From Clostridiales bacterium (GTDB lineage: Bacteria > Bacillota > Clostridia > Oscillospirales > Oscillospiraceae), in NCBI GenBank assembly GCA_003525905.1, contig DQIA01000111.1:1-30368 (forward strand): DNA of 30,368 nucleotides, in the 5' to 3' direction. The position numbers and the translations under genes are program-made. Below are positions 7,673 to 16,216 of this stretch, piece by piece (position 1 is the first letter of the stretch; the number at the start of each line of letters is the position of its first letter). The notes under the pieces are model-generated. The model had not been told where the DNA came from and searched no databases. It saw only the letters and a program-made list of their open reading frames with translations.

Positions 7673-8433
7673 GGTTCCTCCAGATAGCCCCGCGCGCAAA
7701 GCCAGCGCAGCGAGAGCTCACAGTTCTGATTTTCGATCGTATAATCCGCCGCCGGGCACTGCTCCGCCAGCGCGGCAAGGATATCCGGCATCGGGATCAT
7801 GCCCTGCCCGAGCGCGTCGTGCAGGTCCCAGTCGCCGTCGTTGTTGTGCAGGTGCACATGGCGCAGCCACGGGGCCATCGGCGCGATCCAATCCAGAGGC
7901 GGCGTTTCGCTCACGCGGGTATTGGCATGGCCGACATCGAGGCACAGGCCGAAGCGCGGGTCGTTGACTGCGGCAGCGATCTGCACGAGCATATCCGGCC
8001 CCGGCTCCATCACGTTTTCCAGCGCAAGGCAGAGGCCGTCCGGGGCATCCCGGAGAAATTCCCGCCAGAATTCGACGGAACGGGCCGTGAACCACTCCGG
8101 AAAATAGACAAGCGGGATATAGCCGCTGTGCACCACGATGCGCCGGATGCCGAGCGCCAGCGCCGCCTGCGCGGTCTGCCGGAAGCGCAGCATGACGACC
8201 TCGCGCACGCGCGGGTCGATGGCGCAGGGCGACAGCTCCGCAAACGGCGCATGCAGCCAGAGAGAGCCGATCCCGCTGCAGCGCGCCCGTGCGGCCTCCG
8301 TAGCCGCAGGCTCCTCCAGCCTCCGCGCCTCGCAGAAATCCGTCAGCTCCAGCCCAAGGCCCCATTTCCGGGCCAGTGCGGCGGCATTTTCATCCATCCC
8401 GGAGAGAAATAATTTCCCGCGTAGCGTCTGCAT
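7669..8433 (-). CDS. cbiR: TIM-barrel AP-endonuclease-2/xylose-isomerase family protein, candidate cobamide-remodelling CbiR
   Basis: A 254-residue TIM-barrel protein of the AP endonuclease family 2 (xylose isomerase-like) fold. Metal-binding positions are suggested by LWLHAPFAE, RRIVVHSGY, LALENVMEPG, GLCLDVGHAN and RHVHLHNNDGDWD. Such proteins are usually annotated as sugar phosphate isomerase/epimerase. However, CbiR, a cobamide-remodelling enzyme described from Akkermansia muciniphila and found in Firmicutes, belongs to this superfamily and hydrolyses the nucleotide loop of cobamides so it can be rebuilt with another base. Position at the head of a cobT-cobU-cobS-cobC operon strongly favours that role; the assignment rests on fold plus context. 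The ATG at 8433 is chosen (GGGTG 5 bases upstream); in-frame starts further up are less supported. The stop overlaps cobT. Confidence 0.7.
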   Translation of the reverse strand: MQTLRGKLFLSGMDENAAALARKWGLGLELTDFCEARRLEEPAATEAARARCSGIGSLWLHAPFAELSPCAIDPRVREVVMLRFRQTAQAALALGIRRIVVHSGYIPLVYFPEWFTARSVEFWREFLRDAPDGLCLALENVMEPGPDMLVQIAAAVNDPRFGLCLDVGHANTRVSETPPLDWIAPMAPWLRHVHLHNNDGDWDLHDALGQGMIPMPDILAALAEQCPAADYTIENQNCELSLRWLCARGYLEEP

Positions 8434-8522
8434 GTATTCACCCACTTTCAAAGCCGCACCGCACGATTCCGTAAGAGCATTCGGTGAAGGCCGAAGATGC
8501 AATCGCGTGGTGCTGCCTCAAT

Positions 8523-8551
8523 ATAATATCACAAAAAGAGGCGGATGCCAA
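8523..8551 (-). promoter_or_regulatory. Sigma-A type promoter of the cob operon
   Basis: On the minus strand, TTGGCA (8551-8546) and TATTAT (8528-8523) are separated by exactly 17 bases, giving a start near 8516 and a leader of about 80 bases before the TIM-barrel gene. The leader is too short for a complete B12 riboswitch. The -35 box lies within the 3' arm of the terminator of the gene upstream. Confidence 0.75.
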
Positions 8552-8576
8552 CATCAATCTCGATGCGGCATCCGCC
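8532..8576 (-). terminator. Intrinsic terminator of the giant S-layer gene
   Basis: Minus strand: a perfect 10-bp stem (GGCGGATGCC with GGCATCCGCC) with a 17-base loop, followed directly by TCTTTTT. It ends the transcript of the 8699-15889 gene and overlaps the cob operon promoter. Confidence 0.85.
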
Positions 8577-8698
8577 ATTTTCCCGGCATTCCCGCACCGC
8601 CGCAGAGCGGTACGGGAGCGCCATAGTCTCAGGGAATCTCCGAACCAATCGTCTGCGGCTGAGCCGCGAAGCTTCTGCCGATTGATTCAGCGCTTTCC
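8577..8698 (-). other. Structured 3' untranslated region of the giant gene
   Basis: Between the giant gene's stop codon and its terminator lie about 120 non-coding bases with two further inverted repeats: 8590-8617 (TCCCGTACCGC with GCGGTGCGGGA, minus strand, one G-T pair) and a compound hairpin with outer arms CAATCG (8646-8651) and CGATTG (8679-8684) enclosing the palindrome GCGGCTGAGCCGC (8655-8667). No coding capacity or known RNA family is recognised. Confidence 0.4.
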
Positions 8699-9260
8699 TT
8701 ACTTGCCGAGGGAAGCGAAGCGCATCAGCAGCGTTGCGACCTCTGCGCGGGTCGCCGTGCCCTGCGGCTCGAGGCGGCCGTTGCCCATACCGCGCAGCAG
8801 GCCGACGGCAACTGCCCAGCGCACCGCTGCGAGCGCATAGGAGCTGACCTGCATCCCATCGGAGAACTGCGACAGATCATCGCGTGCGCCGGTGACAGCG
8901 CCGATCTTTTCCGCATAACGGACGATCATCGTGACCATCTGCTCGCGGGTCACCGGGGACTCGGGGTCGAACGCCGTGGTGGACACGCCGTTGATCACGC
9001 CGGCCGCATAGGCCCAGCGGACTGCATCGGCATACCAGGCATCGGCAGCGACATCCGCAAACGGGAGCGCCGCGGAGCTTGCCGGGCTGCCTGCCACGCG
9101 CCAGAGCACCATGGCGAACATCGCGCGGCTCATCTGGCCGTTCGGGCGGAACGTACCGTCCTCAAAGCCGATGAACAGATGGTTCGTGATGGCATAGTCC
9201 GTGCTGAGGTGATACCACTGCGCGGGATCAAGATCCGGGAAGGCGCGGCTCGGGCAGTTC
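8699..9260 (-). other. Three S-layer homology (SLH) repeats at the C-terminus of the giant protein
   Basis: Three SLH repeats, beginning FPDLDPAQWYHLSTDYAI, FADVAADAWYADAVRWAY and FSDGMQVSSYALAAVRWA. The conserved later segments are GFEDGTFRPNGQMSRA, STTAFDPESPVTREQ and GNGRLEPQGTATRAE. SLH repeats anchor proteins non-covalently to pyruvylated cell-wall polysaccharide, which places the protein on the outer face of a Gram-positive wall. Confidence 0.9.
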
Positions 9261-12200
9261 GCACCGCCGTCACACACCGGGGCCTTGCCCGTCACCGTGA
9301 CGACACACTGGCTGTAGGTGTGGTTGCTGTCGCCCGTCGTGAGGACGTAGACGCCTGCGGTGTCAAAGTGCCAGGCAAACGTGCCGTCCGCGGCCGTCCT
9401 GCCGAGCAGCTCGCCGCCGCAGAAGATCTGCACGCCCTCTGCCGGAGCAACACCGGTTCCCATCTGGTACACCGTTGCCGTGAACGTCTCGCTCGCCGCT
9501 GCGGTGAGCGCGGTCTCGTGGAACCAGACGTTGTACTTATAGCCGTAGTAGCTGTCGGAGTCGGCCGTCGACTCATTGGCAAACACGCTGTAGATGCCGC
9601 CGGCCGTGACGGGGACCGTCAGCGGGGAGGACGTATCATACGCGCCGTTCACGAAGTAATACTGGCCCCAGTATGCCACTGCCGCATTGGCCGCGTTGAA
9701 GTCTTCCGGGCCGGTCAGGCTGCCGATGTAGCCATATTCGCTGACCGTGAGGACATAGTCCTCGCCGAAGCCCTGCTGCAGCGCCTCTGCGACCGTGCTG
9801 GAGGAAGAGACCTCCAGCGTGCGGTCGATCGCGCCGATGCCGTTCACGCCCGTTAGGCGGACCGTGACCGTCGCCTTGAAGGGCTTCTCCGTCACATGGA
9901 CGCGGCACTGGCTGTAGGTGTGCAGCTCGTCGCCGGTCGTGAGCACATAGTCGCCCGCATGCTCAAAGCGGCAGATAACCTTGCCGTTCTCATCGCTGAC
10001 GCCCATCACATTGCCGTCCGCGTAGACCTTCACGCCTGCCTGCGGCACGGCGGTATTGCCCTGCATCTGGTAGACCGTGACGTCAAAGGCCGTCTCGGCC
10101 TCGGCGGTAACGCTGCGCTCGTGGATCCAGACGTTGTACTTGTAGCCGTAGTTCTCGCCGGTCGTGTTCTTCTCGTTGGCGAAGATGCCGTAAACTGCGC
10201 CGTCCGTGACGGGGACCGTCAGCGGAGAGGACGTGTCATACGCGCCGTCGATGTAGTAATACTGACCCCAGAACTCAACGCCCGCATTGGCGGCGTTGAA
10301 ATCGTCCGGGCCGGTCAGACTGCCGATGTAGCCATAGCCGCTGACCGTGAGCGTATAGTCCTCGCCAAGCCCCTCCTGCAGAGCCTCTGCCACGGTCTTA
10401 TCCGACGTTGTGTCAAACGTGCGGTCCACTGCGCCGACGCCGTTCACGCCGGTCAGCACGACCGTGACCGTCGTCCTGACGGGAGGCTGATCGCCGCCCG
10501 GGTTCGGACCGTCCGTGCCGAGGACCGTCATGGTGGCGGAGACCTTCTGACCGATCAGCTTGGAGAAGTAGTCGTCATACCATGCGCCGGACGTAATCTT
10601 CTTGGCATACTTGGCAAAGACGGCATGCTCCAGCACGCTCTCAACGGTGACGGACGTGTTGTACTTCGGCTGCGTCAGCACCAGATTCTCATGGGCAATG
10701 ACGGCCGGATTGCTGGACTTGAACTTGTTATACTGCTCCTGACCGCCGACGGAGGAATAATCCGCCTGATCTCCGGCCACGATGCCAGCACCATGCGCGT
10801 CGCGGTAGTCATACAGCCACGTCAGGCCGCCGTTCTCGCCCGCAACGGCCTCGCGGAAGGCGTGGAGGCTCTTCGTCACGGCGTACTGCGACTCATTCGC
10901 TCCGTCGTTCAGGCCGTCCCAGTAGTGGGCCTTGGCCTGCTCCATGAGGTTCAGCGCATCGTCAAGCTCCGCCTTTGTCAGCGGCAGGACCTTGAGGGTG
11001 ATCTGCTTCTGTACGGAGACGTCCTTCGTCTTGTGCTGCATGGTAACGGTCAGCGTCACCTCCGCCGCGGCCTCGCCGGGCATCGGGCGGTAGATATTGG
11101 CGCGGTAGGCGTTGATCTCGGCCACATCCGGATCGCCCGAGGTGACGATGAACTTATAATCGTCATAGTTCTCGATGCCGGTAGCGCGTGCCGTGAGGAG
11201 CTGGATGTCGCCGTTCACGGCCTCGGGGTCGATGACCTCGCCGGTCACAACATAGGTCAGCTTCGTGACGAGATAGTTCTCGTCAAGCTCCTTCTGCATC
11301 TGCTGACGCAGCGGCTCGAGATCCTCGGCCGGGAGCGTCAGACGGAAGCCCTCCGTCTGCATAGTGCCCTCGTTGAGCTGGAACGTCAGGGTCGGATAGA
11401 GATGGACCTTCGTGTCAACGCTCGGGCGTGTGACGCGGCCCGTCAGGACTTCGCCCGCCGTGCTGCCCTCGATGGAGATCAGCTTGGAATCGGATGTCCA
11501 GGCGAACGTGACGAACGGATAAGCGCCGGTACGCTGCGGGAGCTGCAGGTCGGAGATAATCTCCGCTTCGCTTGTATTCTGATTGCGGATGGTATCGAAC
11601 GTAACGGAGGCCGCCGCCTTTTCGAGGTAATCCCGGACGATGTCCAGATCCCAGTTCAGGATGACCATCGCCGTGATATCCGCACTGCTCTCGCCGCGCG
11701 TAAGCGTCAGCTCCACGCCGGAGACGCGGGCAAAGTGCGCCGCAAGGCCCAGCGTTGCGGGGTCCGCGTTGAAATAGGTGATCTTGCCGTCGGCCGCGAT
11801 GCCGGTCGTCTGCGCCACATCCATCGGATAATCGAGCGCGCCGGGGTCCTTTACGGTGACGGTGATGCCGTCAAGGTTATTTCTGCTTAGATAGTTTTCC
11901 ACATAGGTGCAGAGGTTCGTATCCGTACCGGGGACCGGGTTCAGCGTGGACTTGCTGTCCAGCAGGGACTTGGCCGCCGTGACAAGCTCGTCGTTCTGCG
12001 CCTTCAGGGACTTCACCGTGATGAGGAAGGTCTTCGTGCCGGTCTCGCCGCCGTAGGCCAGCGTTGCCGTCAGCTTCACATAGACCGTTCCCGTGGACGG
12101 GAGCGTCACGACGCCCTCCGGCGTGATGACCGCGCCGTTCGAGCTGGCCCAGGTGATCGTGCCGTCAAAGCCCTCGACCGTCGAAGCAAGCGCCAGTGTG

Positions 12201-15200
12201 CAGTTCTCGGTGACGAGCGTCGGCTCGACCGTGAGCTTTTCCGCCGCGCGCGCAATGGCCTCGGCCGCCGCCGTGTTGACCACATGCGTGCCGCCCTGCC
12301 ATGCCAGCAGCGGATAGCCGCCGTTGCGGCCGTCGTCCTGGTGGAAGGCTTCATTGCCGAGTGCAAGGACAAAGGCAGTCTCCTTCATCTCCGCGGCAGT
12401 CTTGGCCGTCGCTTCGACATTGACGCCGTCCTTCGTGTTGCCGGTCGCAGCAGAGGCGGAGCCTTCGAGATAATAGCTGTTCCGAATTTCGGCCGCATAT
12501 TCGCCGACGAGCGCGCCGCAGGAAGCGCCCTTGACGCTGCCGGTGTTATAGCAGTTCGTGACCGTGGGGTCCGTGCCGCCCGTGTGCTTGCCCGCGATGC
12601 CGCCGACGCAGGTCGCGCCGGTGACGGAGCCGGTGTTGTAGCAGTTCAGGATCTGCACGCTGCCGTTTTCGGTGTAGCCGACGATGCCGCCGACATAACC
12701 GCGGTTGTTGCTGCCGCCGTTGATCGCGCCGGTGTTATAGCAGCCCGTGATGGGCGCGTAGCTTGCGCCGACGATGCCGCCGACCTTCGCGTCGGAATAG
12801 GCGCTGCTCAGCGTGCAGGTCACGCTGCCCTCGTTGCCGCAGTTCACGATCGCACCGCTGGCATAGACGCGCGCGGCGATGCCGCCCGTCACGCCGCCGT
12901 AGGAGGCCGCATTCGTCACGTTCACACGGCTGACGCAGCCCTCGATACGGCCGTAGCTCTGGTTGGCGAAGGCGCCGATCGCGCCGTTGCCCTCGATCAT
13001 ACCGACAAGCGTGACATTCTTGATCACACCGTCCGCGCCGAGATAGCCGGACAAAGCGCTTGCGGATTCATAGGTCGCATTGTTATCGCAGCTGTAGTAG
13101 CCGCTGATCGTCTTGCCGTTGCCGTCCAGAATGCCGCCAAACTGCGCGCTGTATTTGCCGATACCGCCCCAGCGGTTGGCCTTCGGAGCCTCCGTGCTGT
13201 TGAGCACGAGGTTCACCATGATGCGGGCGTTGATCGTCGTCTCACCGCCGTTGACCTTCGCGGCGAACCACGCCAGCTCCTCCGGCGTCTTGATGAGGTA
13301 CCACGTCACGCCGTTTTCGGTCTTCGTCTCCGGCGCGGTATCGGAGGCCTTGCCCGTCCAGACATTGCTGCCCTCCTCGAGTCTGACCGTAACAGTCAGA
13401 TCCTTGCCCGCGACCGTGAAGGAACCGGCCACATTCAGATAGCCGTCCAGCATGACGGCATAGGAATAGGTGCCGTCTGGCAGGCTGTAGACGCCGTTCG
13501 CCGCCGTCTGCTCGCCGCCCTCGGCATGCGTCACGGTAATGTCCGCGCCGCTCAGCGCGCTGCCGTCATCCGCCTTTACGGCAGACAGGCGCACGGCATG
13601 GCGGGCCGCCTGCTGCAGCGTGACATGCAGGCTGTCGTTTTCGCCCGTGACCGTCAGGCTGCCCAACGCGGTCTCGTAGCCGAACAGGCTCGCCTCATAG
13701 GTGTAGCTGCCCTTCGGCAGGCGCCATGCGCCGTTCACGGCGCTCCACTGCTTGCCATCGGCATCGCGAAGAACGAGCTTTGCCTCGGCCGGGGTCATCG
13801 TCACGCTGACGGGATAGGTGCGGACCGAGAGGGTGACCGTGATGGTGCGGCCTGCGCCGTCGATCGTAAAGCTTCCGGTCACATCGTCGCACTCATCGCG
13901 CGTGACAAGATAGGTATAGCTGCCGGAGACAAGGCGATAGGTGCCGTCCTCCTCCGGGGTCTGCTCCACGTTCTGCGCATCGTAGACATGGACGGAAGCG
14001 CCGGTCATGTTGACGGAGAACGCCACGATGAGCTTGGCATCCGCATCCTGCCAGGCAAGGACGGGATAGCCGCTGTTCTGATTCTTCGCGTCGTTCACGA
14101 ATGCGCCGCCGAGCTTCAGCACGGTGTCGAGCGACTTCAGCTGCTCTTCCGTGAGGGCAGTTGTGTCGCCGGAGCCTCTGCCGATGGCCTGCATGCCCGT
14201 GAGGTAATAGCAGTTCGAAACGGAGCCGCCGTCGTTGTAGCCGATGAGCGAGCCCGCATAATTATAGTTGCCCGCTGCGGCCAGTGTGATCGCACCGGCA
14301 TTGTAGCAGGACGTCACGGTCGTGTTCGAATCCGTCTGGCCGAGAATGCCGCCGACGCGGTTGCCGGTGGCGGAGCCGACGTTATAGCACTCGCTCAGCG
14401 TAGTATAGTAGGCAGTGCCAACGATACCGGCCGAGAAATTGTTCGTACCATTGCTGATCGTGCCGAAGTTCGCGCAGCGCAGGACGGTCGAGCGCGCAGC
14501 GGACTTGCCGTTCAGACGGCCGACGATACCGCCGACATTCCGGCTCGTACCGGTGACCGTGGCATAGTTCGCGCAGGCCTCGATCGTGGCGCTGTCCGCC
14601 TGACCGGCGATGCCGCCGACATAGCCGCGGCCGGAGATGTTGCCGCGGACCGTCAGGCGGCGTACGGCCGCGCCGGTATCCAGGCAGCCAAACAGGCCGG
14701 CATAATCCGTCGTCTGCGAGACGAGCAGGTTATCGATCGTGTGATACGCACCGTCAAAGCTGCCCGCAAAGCGGCGGGCATCGCTGCCGATCGGCGTGAA
14801 GGCCACATTGCCCATGTCCAGATTGGATGCGAGTGTCACATACTTTCCGGCAAAGGCATTGCCGGAGGCGACCTGTGCAGAGAGATAGGCCAGCTCCTCG
14901 CCGTTCGAGATGAGATAGGGATCGGCCTGCGTACCGGTGCCGCCCGCAAAGCCGTCTGCCACCGTTCCATCCCACTCGATGCCGGGGACCATGGTGACCT
15001 TGACCGTCGTGTCGGCCTCGCCGAGCGTGAACGTGCCGCGTGCCGTCTTATAGCCCGCAGCCTTCACCTGATAGGAATAGTCCGCCGGGAAGAGCAGGTA
15101 GGAGCCGTCCTCCTCGGCCTGCATAACCTCGTCGCCGTGCTTCACGGTAACGGCCGCCGTCGTGCCTGCGGCAAGGCCCGTGATCAAGAACGCCGCCTTA

Positions 15201-15889
15201 TGACGCGCAAGCTCCGTCATGGTCACGGGGACTTCAACGGCCGCATCCGTCACGGTAAAGCTGCCGGTGGCCTGCGCATAGCCGAAGGCCTCGGCCGTAT
15301 AGCGGTACTCGCCCGCCGGAACGCTGGCCTTGCCGTCCGTCACGGCATAGGAAGCATCCGCGCTGTCCGTCAGCGTAAAGGCCGTGCCTGCAGGCGCGCC
15401 CGTGAACGTGACGCCATAGTACGTTTTGCAGCTGAAGTCCTTCAGATAGAGCGTGTCATCGTTCCTATCGCTGCTGTAGTCCTTGGAATACCCGATGGTC
15501 ACGACGTCATTCGCCGCGACCTCCATCGTGTAGGTCTGGAAGGACGTCATCGCACCGGAATACGAGGTCGCATTGGACTTCGTCAGGTCCGTTCCGTTCT
15601 TCGTAACCGCCATATAGTCGTATTTGGACTCACTGGAGACCTTATAGGAGAAGCGGAACGTACCGCCGCTCCGGAAGGTCAGCTTGAGGGCGGAAGTCGT
15701 TCCCCCCATACCCTTGTTGCCGGATATCAGGCAAGTCTCGTCGTCGCTCTCCGCAAAGGGATAGGAGGCGTCGTTTTCCACGGTCGCCGGAACGTCCGCA
15801 AAAAACTCATCAAAACTTGCCGCTGCTGCGACCGGGATGCTGCACAGCACCATGCACAGCACAAGGATCGCCGCGATCATTCGTTTCAT
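8699..15889 (-). CDS. Giant B12-riboswitch-controlled S-layer protein with GLUG, PEGA-like, Ig-like, DUF4430 and SLH modules
   Basis: A 2396-residue exported surface protein. Residues 1-24 are a signal peptide (KR, hydrophobic core, VAAAA). Then come a beta module (about 25-180) and PEGA-like repeats with G-Y-F endings (about 180-305). A first GLUG block follows (about 306-570; repeated VGGIxG and CYNxGxxT), more PEGA-like repeats (about 610-840) and a second GLUG block (about 841-1145). Next are an Ig-like module (about 1205-1295; ITWASSNGAVITPEGVV), uncharacterised segments with further Ig-like pieces (about 1300-1800), two 200-residue tandem units (about 1804-2204) each holding a transcobalamin-like DUF4430 domain (YGYIGSLTGP, WGQYYY) plus a beta domain, and three SLH repeats (about 2210-2396) that bind cell-wall polymer. 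The ATG at 15889 has GGAAG 8 bases upstream; an in-frame extension to 16192 runs through the riboswitch and is rejected. The riboswitch and DUF4430 units suggest corrinoid capture; adhesion is an alternative. Confidence 0.9.
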   Translation of the reverse strand: MKRMIAAILVLCMVLCSIPVAAAASFDEFFADVPATVENDASYPFAESDDETCLISGNKGMGGTTSALKLTFRSGGTFRFSYKVSSESKYDYMAVTKNGTDLTKSNATSYSGAMTSFQTYTMEVAANDVVTIGYSKDYSSDRNDDTLYLKDFSCKTYYGVTFTGAPAGTAFTLTDSADASYAVTDGKASVPAGEYRYTAEAFGYAQATGSFTVTDAAVEVPVTMTELARHKAAFLITGLAAGTTAAVTVKHGDEVMQAEEDGSYLLFPADYSYQVKAAGYKTARGTFTLGEADTTVKVTMVPGIEWDGTVADGFAGGTGTQADPYLISNGEELAYLSAQVASGNAFAGKYVTLASNLDMGNVAFTPIGSDARRFAGSFDGAYHTIDNLLVSQTTDYAGLFGCLDTGAAVRRLTVRGNISGRGYVGGIAGQADSATIEACANYATVTGTSRNVGGIVGRLNGKSAARSTVLRCANFGTISNGTNNFSAGIVGTAYYTTLSECYNVGSATGNRVGGILGQTDSNTTVTSCYNAGAITLAAAGNYNYAGSLIGYNDGGSVSNCYYLTGMQAIGRGSGDTTALTEEQLKSLDTVLKLGGAFVNDAKNQNSGYPVLAWQDADAKLIVAFSVNMTGASVHVYDAQNVEQTPEEDGTYRLVSGSYTYLVTRDECDDVTGSFTIDGAGRTITVTLSVRTYPVSVTMTPAEAKLVLRDADGKQWSAVNGAWRLPKGSYTYEASLFGYETALGSLTVTGENDSLHVTLQQAARHAVRLSAVKADDGSALSGADITVTHAEGGEQTAANGVYSLPDGTYSYAVMLDGYLNVAGSFTVAGKDLTVTVRLEEGSNVWTGKASDTAPETKTENGVTWYLIKTPEELAWFAAKVNGGETTINARIMVNLVLNSTEAPKANRWGGIGKYSAQFGGILDGNGKTISGYYSCDNNATYESASALSGYLGADGVIKNVTLVGMIEGNGAIGAFANQSYGRIEGCVSRVNVTNAASYGGVTGGIAARVYASGAIVNCGNEGSVTCTLSSAYSDAKVGGIVGASYAPITGCYNTGAINGGSNNRGYVGGIVGYTENGSVQILNCYNTGSVTGATCVGGIAGKHTGGTDPTVTNCYNTGSVKGASCGALVGEYAAEIRNSYYLEGSASAATGNTKDGVNVEATAKTAAEMKETAFVLALGNEAFHQDDGRNGGYPLLAWQGGTHVVNTAAAEAIARAAEKLTVEPTLVTENCTLALASTVEGFDGTITWASSNGAVITPEGVVTLPSTGTVYVKLTATLAYGGETGTKTFLITVKSLKAQNDELVTAAKSLLDSKSTLNPVPGTDTNLCTYVENYLSRNNLDGITVTVKDPGALDYPMDVAQTTGIAADGKITYFNADPATLGLAAHFARVSGVELTLTRGESSADITAMVILNWDLDIVRDYLEKAAASVTFDTIRNQNTSEAEIISDLQLPQRTGAYPFVTFAWTSDSKLISIEGSTAGEVLTGRVTRPSVDTKVHLYPTLTFQLNEGTMQTEGFRLTLPAEDLEPLRQQMQKELDENYLVTKLTYVVTGEVIDPEAVNGDIQLLTARATGIENYDDYKFIVTSGDPDVAEINAYRANIYRPMPGEAAAEVTLTVTMQHKTKDVSVQKQITLKVLPLTKAELDDALNLMEQAKAHYWDGLNDGANESQYAVTKSLHAFREAVAGENGGLTWLYDYRDAHGAGIVAGDQADYSSVGGQEQYNKFKSSNPAVIAHENLVLTQPKYNTSVTVESVLEHAVFAKYAKKITSGAWYDDYFSKLIGQKVSATMTVLGTDGPNPGGDQPPVRTTVTVVLTGVNGVGAVDRTFDTTSDKTVAEALQEGLGEDYTLTVSGYGYIGSLTGPDDFNAANAGVEFWGQYYYIDGAYDTSSPLTVPVTDGAVYGIFANEKNTTGENYGYKYNVWIHERSVTAEAETAFDVTVYQMQGNTAVPQAGVKVYADGNVMGVSDENGKVICRFEHAGDYVLTTGDELHTYSQCRVHVTEKPFKATVTVRLTGVNGIGAIDRTLEVSSSSTVAEALQQGFGEDYVLTVSEYGYIGSLTGPEDFNAANAAVAYWGQYYFVNGAYDTSSPLTVPVTAGGIYSVFANESTADSDSYYGYKYNVWFHETALTAAASETFTATVYQMGTGVAPAEGVQIFCGGELLGRTAADGTFAWHFDTAGVYVLTTGDSNHTYSQCVVTVTGKAPVCDGGANCPSRAFPDLDPAQWYHLSTDYAITNHLFIGFEDGTFRPNGQMSRAMFAMVLWRVAGSPASSAALPFADVAADAWYADAVRWAYAAGVINGVSTTAFDPESPVTREQMVTMIVRYAEKIGAVTGARDDLSQFSDGMQVSSYALAAVRWAVAVGLLRGMGNGRLEPQGTATRAEVATLLMRFASLGK
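9281..10480 (-). repeat. Exact-register 600-bp tandem duplication encoding two DUF4430-containing units
   Basis: Two consecutive 600-base units (about 9281-9880 and 9881-10480) align without a gap at a period of exactly 600. Examples are CACTGGCTGTAGGTG at 9306 and 9906, and the shared stretch around 9611-9660 and 10211-10260. Each encodes 200 residues: a DUF4430 (transcobalamin C-terminal-like) domain followed by a beta domain ending in a YVLTTGDxxHTYSQC-type segment. The copies have diverged mainly by substitutions. Confidence 0.85.
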
Positions 15890-15910
15890 GATCCAATCTT
15901 CCTTTCTTAA

Positions 15911-15962
15911 TACGAAAATAATAAAAACACTGCGGCAGAGGGCCTCGTTTCCCCTGCCGCAG
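15911..15962 (-). terminator. Riboswitch expression-platform terminator
   Basis: Minus strand: CTGCGGCAGGGG pairs with CCCTCTGCCGCAG (15962-15930, one bulged base) and is followed by TGTTTTTATTATTTT. It lies between the cobalamin riboswitch and the start codon of the giant gene, so it is the probable off-state terminator used when cobalamin is bound. Confidence 0.85.
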
Positions 15963-16001
15963 CCGTTTTCCTGCGTCATGGCGCACCTGCGCCGCATGCT
16001 T

Positions 16002-16190
16002 CTGTAGGTCTTCTGACTCGTGCTCCCGGGTCTCCCCCGCAACGCGGCGCTCAGCCTTCTCAGGTCGCCCCAATGACCGGCTTTCGCCCATGGAGCTCGC
16101 GTCTTGCACATACAGCGCCGGTCGGCGTTGCAGGCTCTCACTGCATTCCCTTGTCCATCTCCGGCTGTACATATGCCCTGCCGGAGCCAC
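16002..16190 (-). promoter_or_regulatory. Cobalamin (B12) riboswitch
   Basis: On the minus strand the conserved aptamer elements occur in order: AAGGGAATGCAGTGAGAGCC (from about 16152), GGCGCTGTA, the core GGTCATTGG (16078-16070), GAGAAGGC (16061-16054), GACCCGGGAGCACG, and the B12 box GAGTCAGAAGACCTACAG (16019-16002). Flanking segments GCATATGTA and TACAGAAGCATGC can form the closing P1 helix. The layout matches adenosylcobalamin-type aptamers (cobalamin class I). A terminator and then the giant S-layer gene follow, so high cobalamin is expected to stop transcription and starvation to allow it. The 468 non-coding bases 15890-16357 are accounted for by this element, its promoter, the terminator and the galM promoter. 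Confidence 0.9.
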
Positions 16191-16216
16191 AAAAGCTTTT
16201 TGTTTTTAACTTATTC

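Noticed and set aside
8434..8522. Possible B12 riboswitch directly upstream of the cob operon
   Set aside because: The leader from the predicted start is only about 80 bases and lacks the B12 box and aptamer core, so it is too short for this class.
9896..11890. 664-codon open frame on the plus strand
   Set aside because: Antisense to the DUF4430 and Ig-like part of the giant gene; no ribosome site or recognisable domain.
12460..14975. Repeated short motifs that might suggest a CRISPR array
   Set aside because: The repeats are protein-level GLUG motifs of unequal spacing inside one reading frame; there are no identical direct repeats with unique spacers.
12284..15910. 1208-codon open frame on the plus strand
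   Set aside because: It lies wholly antisense to the signal-peptide/GLUG part of the giant gene, has no Shine-Dalgarno, and its protein is a low-complexity Arg/Ala/Gly-rich string without domains. Long antisense frames are expected in GC-rich coding DNA.
15890..16192. In-frame N-terminal extension of the giant protein by 101 codons
   Set aside because: It is the riboswitch and terminator read as codons; the ATG at 15889 starts a proper signal peptide and has a ribosome site.
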